Of a stretch of DNA of 64,000 bases, positions 21,764-33,900 are shown one piece after another. The stretch is taken from the NCBI GenBank assembly GCA_011033025.1, contig WFMF01000681.1, forward strand, positions 1 through 64,000, given 5' to 3'. Origin of the DNA: Beroe forskalii. Taxonomy: Eukaryota > Ctenophora > Nuda > Beroida > Beroidae. A program made the position numbers and the translations under genes. The notes below the pieces were generated by a model. The model saw nothing but the letters and a program-made list of their open reading frames with translations. It did no database searches and had not been told where the DNA came from. Position 1 is the stretch's first letter, and every line of letters starts with the position of its first letter.

Positions 21764-22906
21764 TAAATATGAACATTAAGTATGAACGCAGTGAGCAAGC
21801 GAAGCAAAGAATGTGCGAGTCTGAACAAGTCGTATCGTGGATAACCTCTCGGAAAAACGACTTGAAAAATTCGGATGATGACACGGATAAGATGACAGGG
21901 AGACACACCGTGCGGTGACGGAAGGAGTAGGAGGCCTGTAAGCTCTCACGCTACACCAGGTGTTACGACCTGTCACCTGCCAACTCCTCCTCCTTCTCTA
22001 TCGGGAGTATAGCTGCTGCCCCCACGGGGTGTCATCAGTTGAGCATGTTAATCCCTCGTAACGATCTCATCCTCAATCACACAGGCATTATTGCGGGTTA
22101 GTGTATCGGTGAGACTAAGGATGTTGTTAAAACGTGCATCTCTTATTGCTGATCCTATATAGTTGTAACAAGTGTCAGGGACAGCAGTCGTTTTAATGGT
22201 CCACTGATTGACAGGACCCAGCAGGAAAAGGGATCTTAGCGCAGGGCGAAGAACTCATTAATTCATTAAGGCCCAATGTCTTCCGAGCATATCCAGCTTT
22301 TTCTGCAACTTCTGGTTTCAGAACATCAGATGTGGGTTATTAAACTCGGTGGATCGGCATCTTTGACTGCTGCTAGTGTATTGTGTAAGCTCCGGTATGC
22401 GTCTAATCACTCAGTACTCCTTCTTAAAAAGTTAGAATGTTACGACATACGTAAAAAATCTTTTTGTCTTTTTGAGCGCTTACACGCTACAATTGATGCA
22501 TTATGCACCACACAATTGCAGGCTACGTCATTATCATAGTTTAGAGTGGGCAATTGATTGCGTTAAACAGGTTATCATCCATGCAAAACCATATTCACGA
22601 TAATGAACCCTTTGAGTTGTTAGGTAGGTACTGGTTTGTACCTGCTGTATAATGGGAAGCTTTCGGATAAAGGATAAAACTTGAATATCCGTGATTCTAA
22701 CAATAAAAAGGCAATCCTGTTGGCAAGCAAAATTGACATCAACAAACACGTACTAAAAACAACCACTGCAAAGGTAAGGACTATAACTTCTCAGTTCTTG
22801 GGTCTCACAGCAATGGAGGATGGAAGTTTATCTCAAAGTCCTATCATCAGTGCACTGAGCATATCACTGTAGTATACTAGCTCAACTCAATAGTTTAACA
22901 ACTGTT
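21764..22906. other. No confirmed gene; weak exon-like segment
   Basis: The frame at 22276-22539 has no family resemblance. A short frame ending TTTAK|GTAAGG near 22770 has a good donor sequence (AAG|GTAAGG) but no recognisable protein and no identified acceptor partner. The segment ends at the assembly gap, so anything crossing it cannot be followed. Confidence 0.3.
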
Positions 22907-23006
22907 NNNNNNNNNNNNNNNNNNNNNNNNNNNNNNNNNNNNNNNNNNNNNNNNNNNNNNNNNNNNNNNNNNNNNNNNNNNNNNNNNNNNNNNNNNNNNN
23001 NNNNNN
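22907..23006. other. Assembly gap (100 N)
   Basis: Exactly 100 N characters, the conventional length for a gap of unknown size. It abuts a tandem repeat on the right, so repeat collapse is the likely cause. Confidence 0.98.
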
Positions 23007-23955
23007 GGATCTTGGGTGCCTCAGAAATGAAGACCCGCATGGATCACTGTTTTGAGAGATAAAAATAGGGTTTTTCGGATTTTACAGGAAAACAAAGGAA
23101 ATCTGGCGAATATCATTGGTTCAGTGGTTTCAGGCGCATAATTTATGACCAGATACACTTCTATTTGACCACCCATGAGACATCTACGCCCAATAAGGGG
23201 CGAAAAAAGGCAGCTTTTAAGCCCAAAAACGCGATTTTAACCCCCCATAACAGACAGAAAATGGCTGATTTCGGGATTCTGAAGAATGGTATGTCTTTCT
23301 TTGGTCGTCCATGGATGGCGTGCAAATTTCAGCTCAATCGGCCAACGTTTTTCGATCTCGGATCTTGGGTGCCTCAGAAATGAAGAACGTCCTGGATCAC
23401 TGTTTTGAGAGGTAAAAATAGGGTTTTTTTGGATTTTACAGGAAAACAAAGGAAAACTGGCGAATATCATTGGTTCAGTGGTTTCAGGCGCATAATTTAT
23501 GACCAGATACACTTCCATTTGACCACCCATGAGACATCTACGCTCAATAAGGGGCGAAAAAAGGCAGTTCTTAAGCCGAAAAACGCGATTTTAACCCCCA
23601 TAACAGACAGAAAATGGCTGATTTCGGGATTCTGAAGTATGGTATGTCTTTTTTAGGTCGTCCATGGATCGCGTGCCAATTTTCAGCTCACTCAGCCAAA
23701 GCTTTTCGATTTCGGATCTTGGGTGCCTCAGAAATGAAGAACGTCCTGGATCACTGTTTGAGAGGTACAAATAGGGTTTTTTGGATTTTACAGGAAAACA
23801 AAGGAAAACTGGCGAATATCATTGGTTCAGTGGTTTCAGTCGCATAATTTATGACCAGATACACTTCTATTTTACCACCCATGAGACATCTACGCCCAAT
23901 AAGGGGCGAAAAAAGGCAGTTTTTAAGCCGAAAAACGCGATTTTTACCCCGGGCT
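23007..23955 (+). repeat. Direct array of ~353-bp units
   Basis: Units start GGATCTTGGGTGCCTCAGAA at 23007, 23359 and 23714 (the third truncated at about 23955). The unit also contains TTTTACAGGAAAACAAAGGA, TTTGACCACCCATGAGACAT and GGTCGTCCATGGATGGCGTG. No coding frame persists across units. The gap immediately to the left means that the true copy number is unknown. Confidence 0.9.
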
Positions 23956-24400
23956 TGAACAGAACCCTAAAAGACAGGTCTCCATGTTAAAGAGAGGAAG
24001 AGCAAGTCTTTAAGTCTTTAGTTCGAACTTCCGTCGCCAAACATGACGGAAGTTCGAATTGTCCGAACTTCCGTCGTTCGAACTTTCGTTGGATCACCGG
24101 TGTACGCAAAACCAAGGGGAGGGTGGGAGGCAGGAGGAGGAAAAAGTGGAGGAGGAGAGTGAGGTGTCCCTAGCCATCAGTGTTTAGGATGCTCTGAATG
24201 TGCTGGAATGTTGTCTGTTGAGTAGCAATTTTAATAGGGGACAACGTGTACCCTATCACTTGCAGCTGCATAGGATGCAGGAAAGTCAATAATATATCAT
24301 GGCCTACTTTTTGTCGCTAAATAGTGCGTAAAAACACTTTATAGTGTCAGCGTACTATACAGTGTCATTATATAGTGCGGTGTCACTATATAGTGTGATT
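23956..24400. other. Spacer between inverted arrays
   Basis: Unique sequence between the direct and inverted unit arrays. It contains repeated GAACTTCCGTCG words (24027-24080) in both orientations and TATAGTG(T/C) repeats (24340-24400). No gene seen. Confidence 0.4.
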
Positions 24401-25332
24401 ACCTTATTGGGCGTATATGTTTCATGGGTGGTCAAATAGAAGTGTATCTGGTCAGTGGTCATAAATTATTCGCCTGAAACCACTGAAACAATGATATTTG
24501 CCAGTTTTCCTTTGTTTTCCTGTAAAATCCAAAAAACCCTATTTTTACCTCTCAAAACAGTGATTCATGTGGGACTTCATTTCTGAGGCACCCAAGATCC
24601 GAAATCGAAAAGCTACAGCACTGACTGGGTCAGTGGTATAGTGGTATCGATTTGAGCACAGGATCGAAAGATCCTGGGTTCGAATCCCGGCCAGCGCCAC
24701 TGAGCTAAGGGTGAGAGATTTATCTTGAGCCTATGCAGCCCGACGGTTCACTCAGCCGAGCGTACAGGAAACTGTGCGAGAGGGTTAAATGAGGAGCTGC
24801 CCATTGCAGCGAAGTCTCGGGCGAAGAAAGTATGGATTACACTCCCTTAACCGTCACTGGCTTAATAACACTTGAATCCTTCGATTCCTGTCATTGGCCG
24901 TACGGCTGTTGGAATAGAAGTAAAACCTTCAAAATAAATTGAGCTGAAAATTTGAACACCATCCATGGACGACCTAAGAAAGACATACCATACTTCACAA
25001 TCCCGTTTTCTGTCTGTTATGGAGGTTAAAATCGCGTTTTTGGGTTTAAAAACTGCCTTTTTTCGCCCCTTATTGGGCGTAGATGTCTCATGGGTGGTCA
25101 AATAGAAGTGTATCTGGTCTTAAATTATTCGCCTGAAACCACTGAACCAATGATATTCGCCAGATTTCCTTTGTTTTCCTGTAAAATCCGAAAAACCCTA
25201 TTTTTATCTCTCAAAACAGTGATCCATGCGGGTCTTCATTTCTGAGGCACCCAAGATCCGAAATCGAAAAGCTTTGGCCGATTGAGCTGAAAATTTGCAT
25301 GCCATCCATGGAAGACCTTAGAAAGACATACC
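24400..25332 (-). repeat. Inverted copies of the ~353-bp unit
   Basis: 24400-24612 and about 24936-25332 are the reverse complement of the units at 23007-23955, so the whole region is a foldback structure. The first inverted unit is split by a SINE (24612-24935). The second is split by a 1.4-kb insertion (25333-26743), after which its remainder resumes at 26744-26800. Confidence 0.85.
24612..24935 (+). mobile_element. tRNA-derived SINE, copy 1
   Basis: The head resembles a tRNA gene: an A-box-like GGTATAGTGGTATCGA about 45 bases upstream of a perfect B box, GGTTCGAATCC. The body contains GTGAGAGAT, GAGGAGCTGCCCATTGCAGC and GAAGTCTCGGGC; the tail contains GGCCGTACGGCTGTT and GAAGTAAAACCTTCAAAATA. 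The second copy at 55163-55480 shares this entire order. Transcription by RNA polymerase III is expected of the family. It is inserted within the inverted repeat array; no clear target duplication is visible. Confidence 0.85.
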
Positions 25333-26743
25333 CGATGCTTCGTTTCCATAAATGGTTAGCACGGTTAGCAGTGCTAATGGGAGGAATTTTTTTGATACTG
25401 GGAGGATTTTGTGAAATTGCCAAAAAATATTATTTTTAAAAATTTGCCAGAAAATTTACAATAAGTTCTGAGAAATAATCCCAGAAAAATACAGTAGTTA
25501 CCTAACTAATGCACGTGTGAAGTTATTGAAGCTATGAATGAAATATTGATTATTAGAAGAGTACTTCCTATATGATTTAAATCGTCATCCCATCATTACT
25601 TCCATATTAGAACATGTGCGAAATTTAATTGTGCAATTTTTGTTCACAAGTACAAATAAGAGTAAAAATCCTATCGAGGCTACAATTCAGTTTATTGTTC
25701 AAAATGCCTGGCTTCTGGGGGCTGCTGCCCCAGACCCCTGCTCACTAGCTCACTAGATTTAATTTTCATCTCTGCATTTTCATCATAAATAAGGGTCAAA
25801 TACTTTGGAATTAGACTTAAATAAGAGTTAAAATCTTATTGAGATGACAACTCTATTCGGTTGAAAATGTCCAGCTTCTGGGGGCTGCCGCCCCCAGACC
25901 CCCGCCTTCTGGATTTCATTCTTATATCTGTACAGACATATTCCGTTTCGAATACGACCTACAGGCCAAACTATCTGGCTTCTGGGGGCTGCTGCCCCCG
26001 ACCCCTGCTCACTAGCTCACTAGATTTAATTTTCATCTCTGCAGACATTTTTCATCATATATAGATATATAAGGGTCAAATACTTTGGAATTAGACTTAA
26101 ATAAGAGTTAAAATCTTATTGAGATGACAATTTTATTAGGTTGAAAACGTCCAGCTTCTGGGGGCTGCCGCCCCCAGACCCCTGCCAACTGGATTTCACT
26201 ATCATCTCTGTAAACATTTTTCATTTCAAATACAGCCTACGGGCCAAGCAAATGCTTTAAAATTAGACTGAAATAAGAGTAAAATCCTATTGATATGACA
26301 ATTCGATTCGGTTAAAAACGTCCAGCTTCTGGGGGCTGCCGCCCCCAGACCCCTGCTTACTGGATTTCATTTTAATCTTTGTGGAAATTCTTCATTTTAA
26401 AAACGGGCTAAATACTTTGAAATTATTCAGAATTTTTAGTCTAAATGAGAGTGAAAATCCTATTGAGGTGAAAATTTAATCTATTGAAAACGTCTGGCTT
26501 CTGGGGGCTGCCGCCCCCAGACCCCCGCACACTGATACTGGATTTCATACTTGTTTCAGTAGACATTTTGCATTTAAAATACCCCGAAATTAGACTGAAG
26601 TATAAGTTAAAATCCTGTTAGTTCTGAGGGCTGCCGCCTCCAGACGTCTGTTTCACTACTTAGAAGTTTAGAAATTCAATTTAGATTTACTGGGAGGATT
26701 TTACATGCTGCTAATGGGAGGAAAAACCTTTTTGGAAGGCAAG
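25333..26743. mobile_element. 1.4-kb insertion with hairpin-bearing tandem units
   Basis: Boundaries follow from comparison with intact 353-bp units: the reading GACATACC|ATACTTC is interrupted, with ACC on both sides (25330-25332 and 26744-26746). GCTAATGGGAGGAA occurs near both ends (25373, 26709). The middle (25700-26650) is an irregular array of about seven units of ~100-177 bp, each containing CTTCTGGGGGC-TGCC-GCCCCCAGA, a 9-bp G/C hairpin, followed by ACCCCTGC and an AT-rich part. No protein-coding capacity. Transposon class unknown. Confidence 0.65.
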
Positions 26744-26799
26744 ACCATACTTCAGAATCCCGAGATCAGCCATTTTCTGTCTGTTATGGGGGGTTAAGG

Positions 26800-27739
26800 G
26801 CCAAATCGCACGGGGACAAAAATCGTGGAAACTTTCATATCTCACCAAAATTCGTATTTTACCTATCGTGCGATTTCATTTCCTTTAAGGCCACTTTCCG
26901 TTTCGTGAGATCTGAAAACGTGGTGAGAAAAGTGGTGAAAAGTATCACCGGCCTCAGGAGAGGTGACAGTTTTCACCACAAGGTTTTCTTACCCGAAACC
27001 TTAAAAAATCCTTATCCCAACCCTGAAGCTAACTTTAAGGCCCTAGAATTCGGCCAACACCCTCTCCCCGACGTCCGCACTGGCAAGACTCCCCCAGCCC
27101 CCTCCCCCTCATTGCGGATGTCCTTTAAGTTTATGGATGGCCAAAGGAATTTATACTTATAGAATCAAATAGATAAGCTCATTTTATTGTAACATAAAAT
27201 TAAACAAATGCCCATTGACAATTATTCCTTAAATTCAATATCATTATCATTACTTAATAAGTTATCTTCTTTTGTTGTTGAGTTTAACAGCATGACTCCG
27301 TACCCCTATTTTGGCAATGGCATGTTAACACTGAAAGTGTTGCTTTTGTATCATTTTCTGTTTCATGTTGGGATCGGGAGCCCTGTTAAATTTCTCTCAA
27401 GTTTTAAGCCATTACTGTAAGTGTTTGATTTGACTTGAAGGTAGAGACTAGAAAGTACATGTAGACTGTAGAGTCATGATACTGTGAGTAAGATGATGGA
27501 TCAAGATGAGCCTCCACGGCAACTTGCCACATCAAAAATTTTTACTTTACGCACGACGAAAGTTTACAGAGGGACAAAGAGTTAAAACGTCAGATTACGA
27601 TGATAGATTCTTAGATAGATAAGCACAGTCCCTCATAGAATACATACCCCATTATCTTAATCTACTCATATGGCTGAGCTCGAGGCAATTCTCCAAGTCC
27701 CCCATTTCCACATAACAGAGGATCAGGGATCTGCTAAAT
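26800..27739. other. Non-coding; MITE fragment and gene 3' flank
   Basis: 27046-27146 is a diverged partial copy of the PIF-type MITE (CCCCGACGTCCGCA, CCCTCATTGCGGATGTCCTT, TATGGATGGCC). The rest has no recognised gene. The last part is presumably the 3' untranslated region and flank of the - strand gene that ends at 27740. Confidence 0.45.
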
Positions 27740-27975
27740 CTATCCCTCATTAGTCCTTGAAGTTGAAATAGTCCGTTTGGCTTTGCCACTCGCGTGAGTG
27801 TTTCTAGGTACAGATTGCTTGGTTGACGCAGACTTTGGGATTGTGTTAGTCTTTATTGACAGGCTATGGACCGGCTGTTTATTGAGTGACACGTCAGGTG
27901 GGGAGATGCGTTCTTCAACAGGTTTTCCTTCGCTCCACTTGGGCCGCTCTCTGATTCGAATGCAGTTCCTTCGAT
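27740..27975 (-). CDS. Unrecognised gene, terminal exon g
   Basis: Acceptor CATTTTCAG|ATCGAA. Encodes RRNCIRIRERPKWSEGKP and a basic Ser/Thr/Lys-rich tail ending TSRTNEG, then TAG (27742-27740). Phase 1 in. Confidence 0.75.
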
Positions 27976-30900
27976 CTGAAAATGAACATTATTTTAAGTA
28001 AAAAGTAAGGAATAGGTTACATAGTCCTAACATAGGTGACAAGATCTGATGGAAAGGGCTGATCATAGATCTTGGTATTATATTTGCAAGTTGGCAACCT
28101 TCAAGAAGCAACAAAAAATAGGACTTTTAGGACTAGGATGAATGAAATAGGAATAATTCTGCTAGTTACCCAGTTTTCTGTGTCGGCTGATGATATCGTC
28201 GTCGCTGTGATATTGAATGTCGTCCACTGCACTGGCTCCCCATGTGTGGTATCGTACCAGCATTGACATCCATGAGAGCGTGCGATTCATCTGCAAGATA
28301 GGAAATATTAGAGCCAAATATAGGCAGTTACGTTATCCGCGGGAGAGAGGGTGCAAGATTCCCGGCTGCCGGCTTTAATGATGATTCATTAAAAGGAGAA
28401 GGGGACCTACATCCGCAGAGATGTTTCAATTAATTGGGTTGTCACCCGATCTAGGTACTCACAGCTATCAGGTCTGATTTCATCTCTGGGGCAGTGTTTG
28501 TGTCAAGGTCTGACTCGGCGAGTATCAGTTGGTTCGCGTACTCCTTGGCTCGTTCACACATCTCACCGACAGTATCTCTAGCGAAGGGAAAAGAAATGTT
28601 AATATTAATTGCAGTGGAACTTAAACATTGATGTCAATGTCATGCGATGATTATTACAGCCTGCAACATCTCGTACCATAATTTGATAACATGTGGTCTT
28701 CTTAAATTGCATATTAAGGTTGTCTTTAGCATCTACACTCTCATTTCCTTAGCTTTGAGGTACAAAATAAAAGTACGGGACTTAATTTCTATGAAAGTAT
28801 GAAATAGCACCTGTTCCAACTCAATAAAGAAACATACAAACACACACACACGTTAGCTGAGACAACAGAAAATATAACATCGAACTATCGAAGTATTGAC
28901 CTCTGGCATTATGAAATATTGCAATGTAAGTAAGGTGGTTGCTATGGGTACCTGTGTTCCCGTAAAATGGTTGGCAAGGGTACCAGTTAAGTTGCTGCTA
29001 TGTGTACTTATTTTACTGTAAAGTGGTTGCTATGGATGCCTGTATTCCTGTAAAGTGGTTGCTATGGGTGAGTGTGTTCCCGTACAGTGCTACAGTGGTT
29101 GCTATGGGTGACTGTGTTCTTGTAGAGTGGTTGCTATGCGTGACTGTGTTCCTGTACAGTGCTACAGTGGTTGCTATGCGTGACTGTGTTCTTGTAAAGT
29201 GGTTGCTATGTGTACCTGTGTTCTTGTAGAGTGGTTGCTATGTGTACCTGTGTTCTTGTAAAGTGGTTGCTATGCGTGACTGTGTTCTTGTACAGTGGTT
29301 GCTATGTGTACCTGTGTTCTTGTAAAGTGGTTGCTATGCGTGACTGTGTTCCTGTACAGTGCTACAGTGGTTGCTATGCGTGACTGTGTTCTTGTAAAGT
29401 GGTTGCTATGTGTACCTGTGTTCTTGTAGAGTGGTTGCTATGGGTGAGTGTGTTCCCGTACAGTGCTACAGTGGTTGCTATGGGTGACTGTGTTCTTGTA
29501 GAGTGGTTGCTATGCGTGACTGTGTTCCTGTACAGTGCTACAGTGGTTGCTATGTGTGACTGTGTTCTTGTAAAGTGGTTGCTATGTGTACCTGTGTTCT
29601 TGTAGAGTGGTTGCTATGTGTACCTGTGTTCTTGTACAGTGGTTGCTATGCGTGACTGTGTTCTTGTAAACTGTAAAGTGGTTGCTATGTGTACCTGTGT
29701 TCTTGTAGAGTGGTTGCTATGTTTACCTGTGTTCTTGTAGAGTGGTTGCTGTGTGTACCTGTGTTCTTGTAAAGTGGTTGCTATGTGTACCTGTGTTCTT
29801 GTAGAGTGGTTGCTATGTGTACCTGTGTTATTGTAGAATGGTTGCTATGTGTACCTGTGTTCTTGTAGAGTGGTTGCTATGTTATTGACGATGACGTCAT
29901 CAATCTCAGAGGAAGGGTTGTACTCTTGAGTGTTGGTAACGACTCGTAGCATTTGGGTGTTCTCCTCCACCAGTTCTGTTAGCTGAGCAATCAAAGGGTT
30001 ATCAGACATCACAGCTGATTATAGAAAAGAGCGATTATTAGAAATAGGGATAAGAAACACATAAGAAATACAACCAGTTCCCTGGATATTGATGTCCACA
30101 TGGTACTATAATCAGCAACTCCACAACTATAAAACCTCCTTGATCTGGGTGAGGGCGGTGTTGATGGTGGTGGTTCTCCTGGCCTCCTCGACATCCCGAG
30201 CGCTGGTGGTGAGGAAGGTGAGGAACTCCTGACTGCTGTGGTAGTCGTACAACTTGCTGTCACTCAGGGAGGTGATGCCCAGAGCCAGAGAGAGCGGCAC
30301 GGGCAACGTGCTCACCAGATTGCTGTCTCCTGGGGGAGGGGTTATCATTATTATTATAGGGACGAGCAGGGGTTATTATTATCACTTATCAGATTGCTGT
30401 CTCCTGGTGTGGGGGAGGGGTTATCATTATTATTATAGGGACGAGCAGGGGTTATTATTATCACTTAGCAGATTGCTGTCTCCTGGTGTGGGGGAGGGGT
30501 TATCATTATTATTATAGGGACGAGCAGGGGTTATTATTATCACTTAGCAGATTGCTGTCTCCTGGTGTGGGGGAGGGGTTATTATAGGGACGAGCGATGT
30601 TATTATTATCACTTATCAGATTGCTGTCTCCTGGTGTGGGGGAGGGGTTATTATAGGGACGAGCAGGGGTTATTATTATCACTTATCAGGGGCAAAGGGG
30701 TTATTATTAAGGACGACACTGGACAGGAGGGTTATTGTTATGGACAACGGGGTTATAATTAGGGACAAAGAGTTTATCATTAGGTACAAAGCGTATAACA
30801 CACTTTCACAGGCTAGAAACTCTGAAGATAATCCACAATTTTCGCTAAAACAGATGTGCTGTTATAAGTTTTGAATCATCGACTTTTTACTTGTATGTCA

Positions 30901-33900
30901 TTTTGGGAACTGCGATGTCAAATTTCAATGTTATATCCTATCGTAAAGATTCCCGCCCTGGCCAGGGCGGTAACCCCCCGCGGTAAAAAGAAAACTGGCC
31001 AGGGGTATAAGTTAGAGATTTGAGTGTCACAGGGTGATAGAAGATGTATCATGATCGTTAGGAGCAAATTTAAAACGATGAGATGTCAAGAACGGGAAAT
31101 GGTAGAGCCATGATCGAGGTCAGGTTTTGTTGATCTAAGATGGGAAAATGTTATAGGCTATAAGAGAAGTTTTGGTGACGTCATTTCCACGTCACTATGA
31201 CGTCATCAACTTAGCGAAATTTCTTGCTTTTTTAGCGAAAATAGGCTATTTTTGAGCGCATTTTTCACCAAGAAGGAAAGGAGATAGCGGTCTGATTTTT
31301 CAGAATGATTTTTAACAAATTTAAAGAGCTTTCAGAAAATCATATGGATCATTGGGCTATCTCCATTTTTCATCGAGATATACGCGATTTTCTAAGGTAC
31401 GGTGAAAAATCGATTTCCAAATTATAGGACAAAACTAAAACGAGTGAGATGTCAAGAACTGCGACTTATCTTGAGATGGGACCGGTCTAAGTATGTTGTA
31501 CTAAGGCAGAATTTTGTGATAGGCTATATGGGAAGTTGGTTTGAGCCTATTTGGGTGCTGTGATGACGTCATCAAAATCGCGTAAAACCACTAAAATAGC
31601 GTATTTTGCGATAGAACTTTTGACATCTCTAACTCAAAGAGCTTTCATCGGATTATGTTTTACATTGATCTGGTGCTTTTAGACCTTGAGATTTAGCTAT
31701 AAAACGAGTTTCAGGGCGATCGGTCGGAGATTGTTGTCCTGCGAGGCTTCTGGATATGGAGCTGCAAAATGCTTGAAATTACGTTTATGACGAAAATTTG
31801 TTATGAAGTCCTATTCTGTGATACGATGGTCAACTCATAATGGTTTCTCCATGTCTCATAGTGAATAGGCATGGAAAATATACGATGAACTAGTGGAGCA
31901 CGTGAGTTGACGCGGACGTTTTGTAGAAATTAGGGGATTTGAAGAAATTGATATTTACACGGGATTTTCGAGTTGATTACGTTGAAATGAGTTCAATTAC
32001 GACTGATGCGCATGAAATTAGATCCAGTTGCTATATTTCAGCACGTGAGTACACACGGACGATTTGTAGAAATTAGGGGATTTGAAGAAATTGATATTCA
32101 CACGGGATTTTCGACTTGGTTACGTTGAAATGAGTTCAAATACGACTAATGCAGGTGAAATTAGATCTGGTTGCTATATTTCAGCACGTGAGTTCACGTA
32201 GACAATTTGTGGAAATTAAGAAATATATCAATTCTAGTAATTCCAAGTTAGAATAACGTAGTTTGGGACTTCGTCTGGGTAAGTTGTGTGGGTTAGACTT
32301 GCGTGTGGGCTAGTATCGTGGGTTCGGACTACGTGAGGGCAAGTTACGTGGGTCCAAACTGCCTTTGGGCAAGTAACATGGGTTCAAACTACATACATCT
32401 GTCAAGATATCACCACCAAAACCGTTGGACGGTTGGTCTAGTAACCCCCCGCGGGTTTGGATGTGACAACGGAACCTGAAAAGAGACAAAATGGGCTGAT
32501 CACATCCAAACCAGCGGGGGGTTACTAGACCAACCGTCCAACGGTTTTGGTGGTTTATTATGTAACAAATTATTGTTTAAGTTTGCAACATTTTACTCAC
32601 GTCTTTTAGAACTGTGCTCAGGAAGTTTTGGTTGTTGCTGCTGTTGCTTGTGATGGATCGACGTGAGATCCTCTGCACTTCTACTTGCCAACATCTTCGC
32701 ATCTAGAGGGGAGATACAATGGTAAGCCGGGGTGGTGTCAGTGACTCTAGGGGATCACAAGGGGGATGTTACCATGGTTATGAGGGGATGACAACAGATA
32801 AGGGTTACCATGGATACGAAGGGATATTGCTTTGGTTACTAGGAGACTTTACCCTAGTTACTCTAGTTACTCTAGGGGATCACAAGGGGAATGTTACCAT
32901 GGTTACGAGGGGATGACAACAGATAAGGGTCACTATGGATACGAAGGGATGTTGCTTTGGGATGTTGCTTTGGATGTTGCTTCGGTTTTTTAATAGGAGG
33001 CAGGAGGCTTTTCCCTGGTAACTAAGGGATTTTATCATGGCTAATAGACGTTACCATGGTGACTAGGGGGGATGTTAGGGATGTTACCTTGGCTACTACA
33101 TGTTACCACTGTGATAAGTGACTACAAAAGTGAACTTTCAAGTTACAAGGAAAACGACAACAAAGCCGAAAATAGTAGCACGAACAGTATGACAACTAAA
33201 ATAGGATCAGATTATATCAGCAATGGCATAATGGTCCTAGTTTATAATAAGACCATGCTCATATAGTTACAAGCTTGAATTTCACGCCCTGTCAGAGGGT
33301 GGGGCAACGCAAGTCGCAACATGAATATTTTATCATTATCTGTATATTTGTAATTACGCAAGAGTTGGGAGGGGCACATAATACGTACATGATGACTAAA
33401 AACTTAAAACAAGGAGTACCATCATACGCCATGAACACGAGAACCGAAAAACTTGCAGAGTTTTAAAACGTAGAAAGTAGATTGCAGTCATGCGCAACTC
33501 GTAATAAAAACTCCACTGCTTCAATATTACAACGAAATACTAAAATAGGTTTAAGTGCCATAAAAAGTTTAAGTGCCATTGAATTCCTTTGACAAGACAG
33601 CGTCTCTAGCATTACAAGCTGCCTTTTTTCTTCTTTTAGAATAGAACAAGTACACAACTACTCTAGTAACGAATTTCCAGGGATATTGCGTTTATGTTTA
33701 CATCTCCCTCCAGCACCCATAATCATGTCGTCCTAAAATTTTGTCCTAACAAATTAATATAATGTCCAATACCAGGCATTTGCCAAAGAAACATGCACTT
33801 AAATGGAAAACGGAATCAAGCATTGTACAAAGAATTTGATGGAGTTAAGCAACGTGAATTTGTCGCGGATCTCCTGCCTGTCAAAGGAATGTGACATACC

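Noticed and set aside
24630-24702. Functional tRNA gene
   Set aside because: A and B boxes are present but the arms do not fold into a proper cloverleaf, and the sequence continues into a body shared with a second copy; it is a SINE head.
28927-30700. CRISPR-like regular repeats
   Set aside because: The repeats have no unique spacers and are minisatellites in an animal gene.
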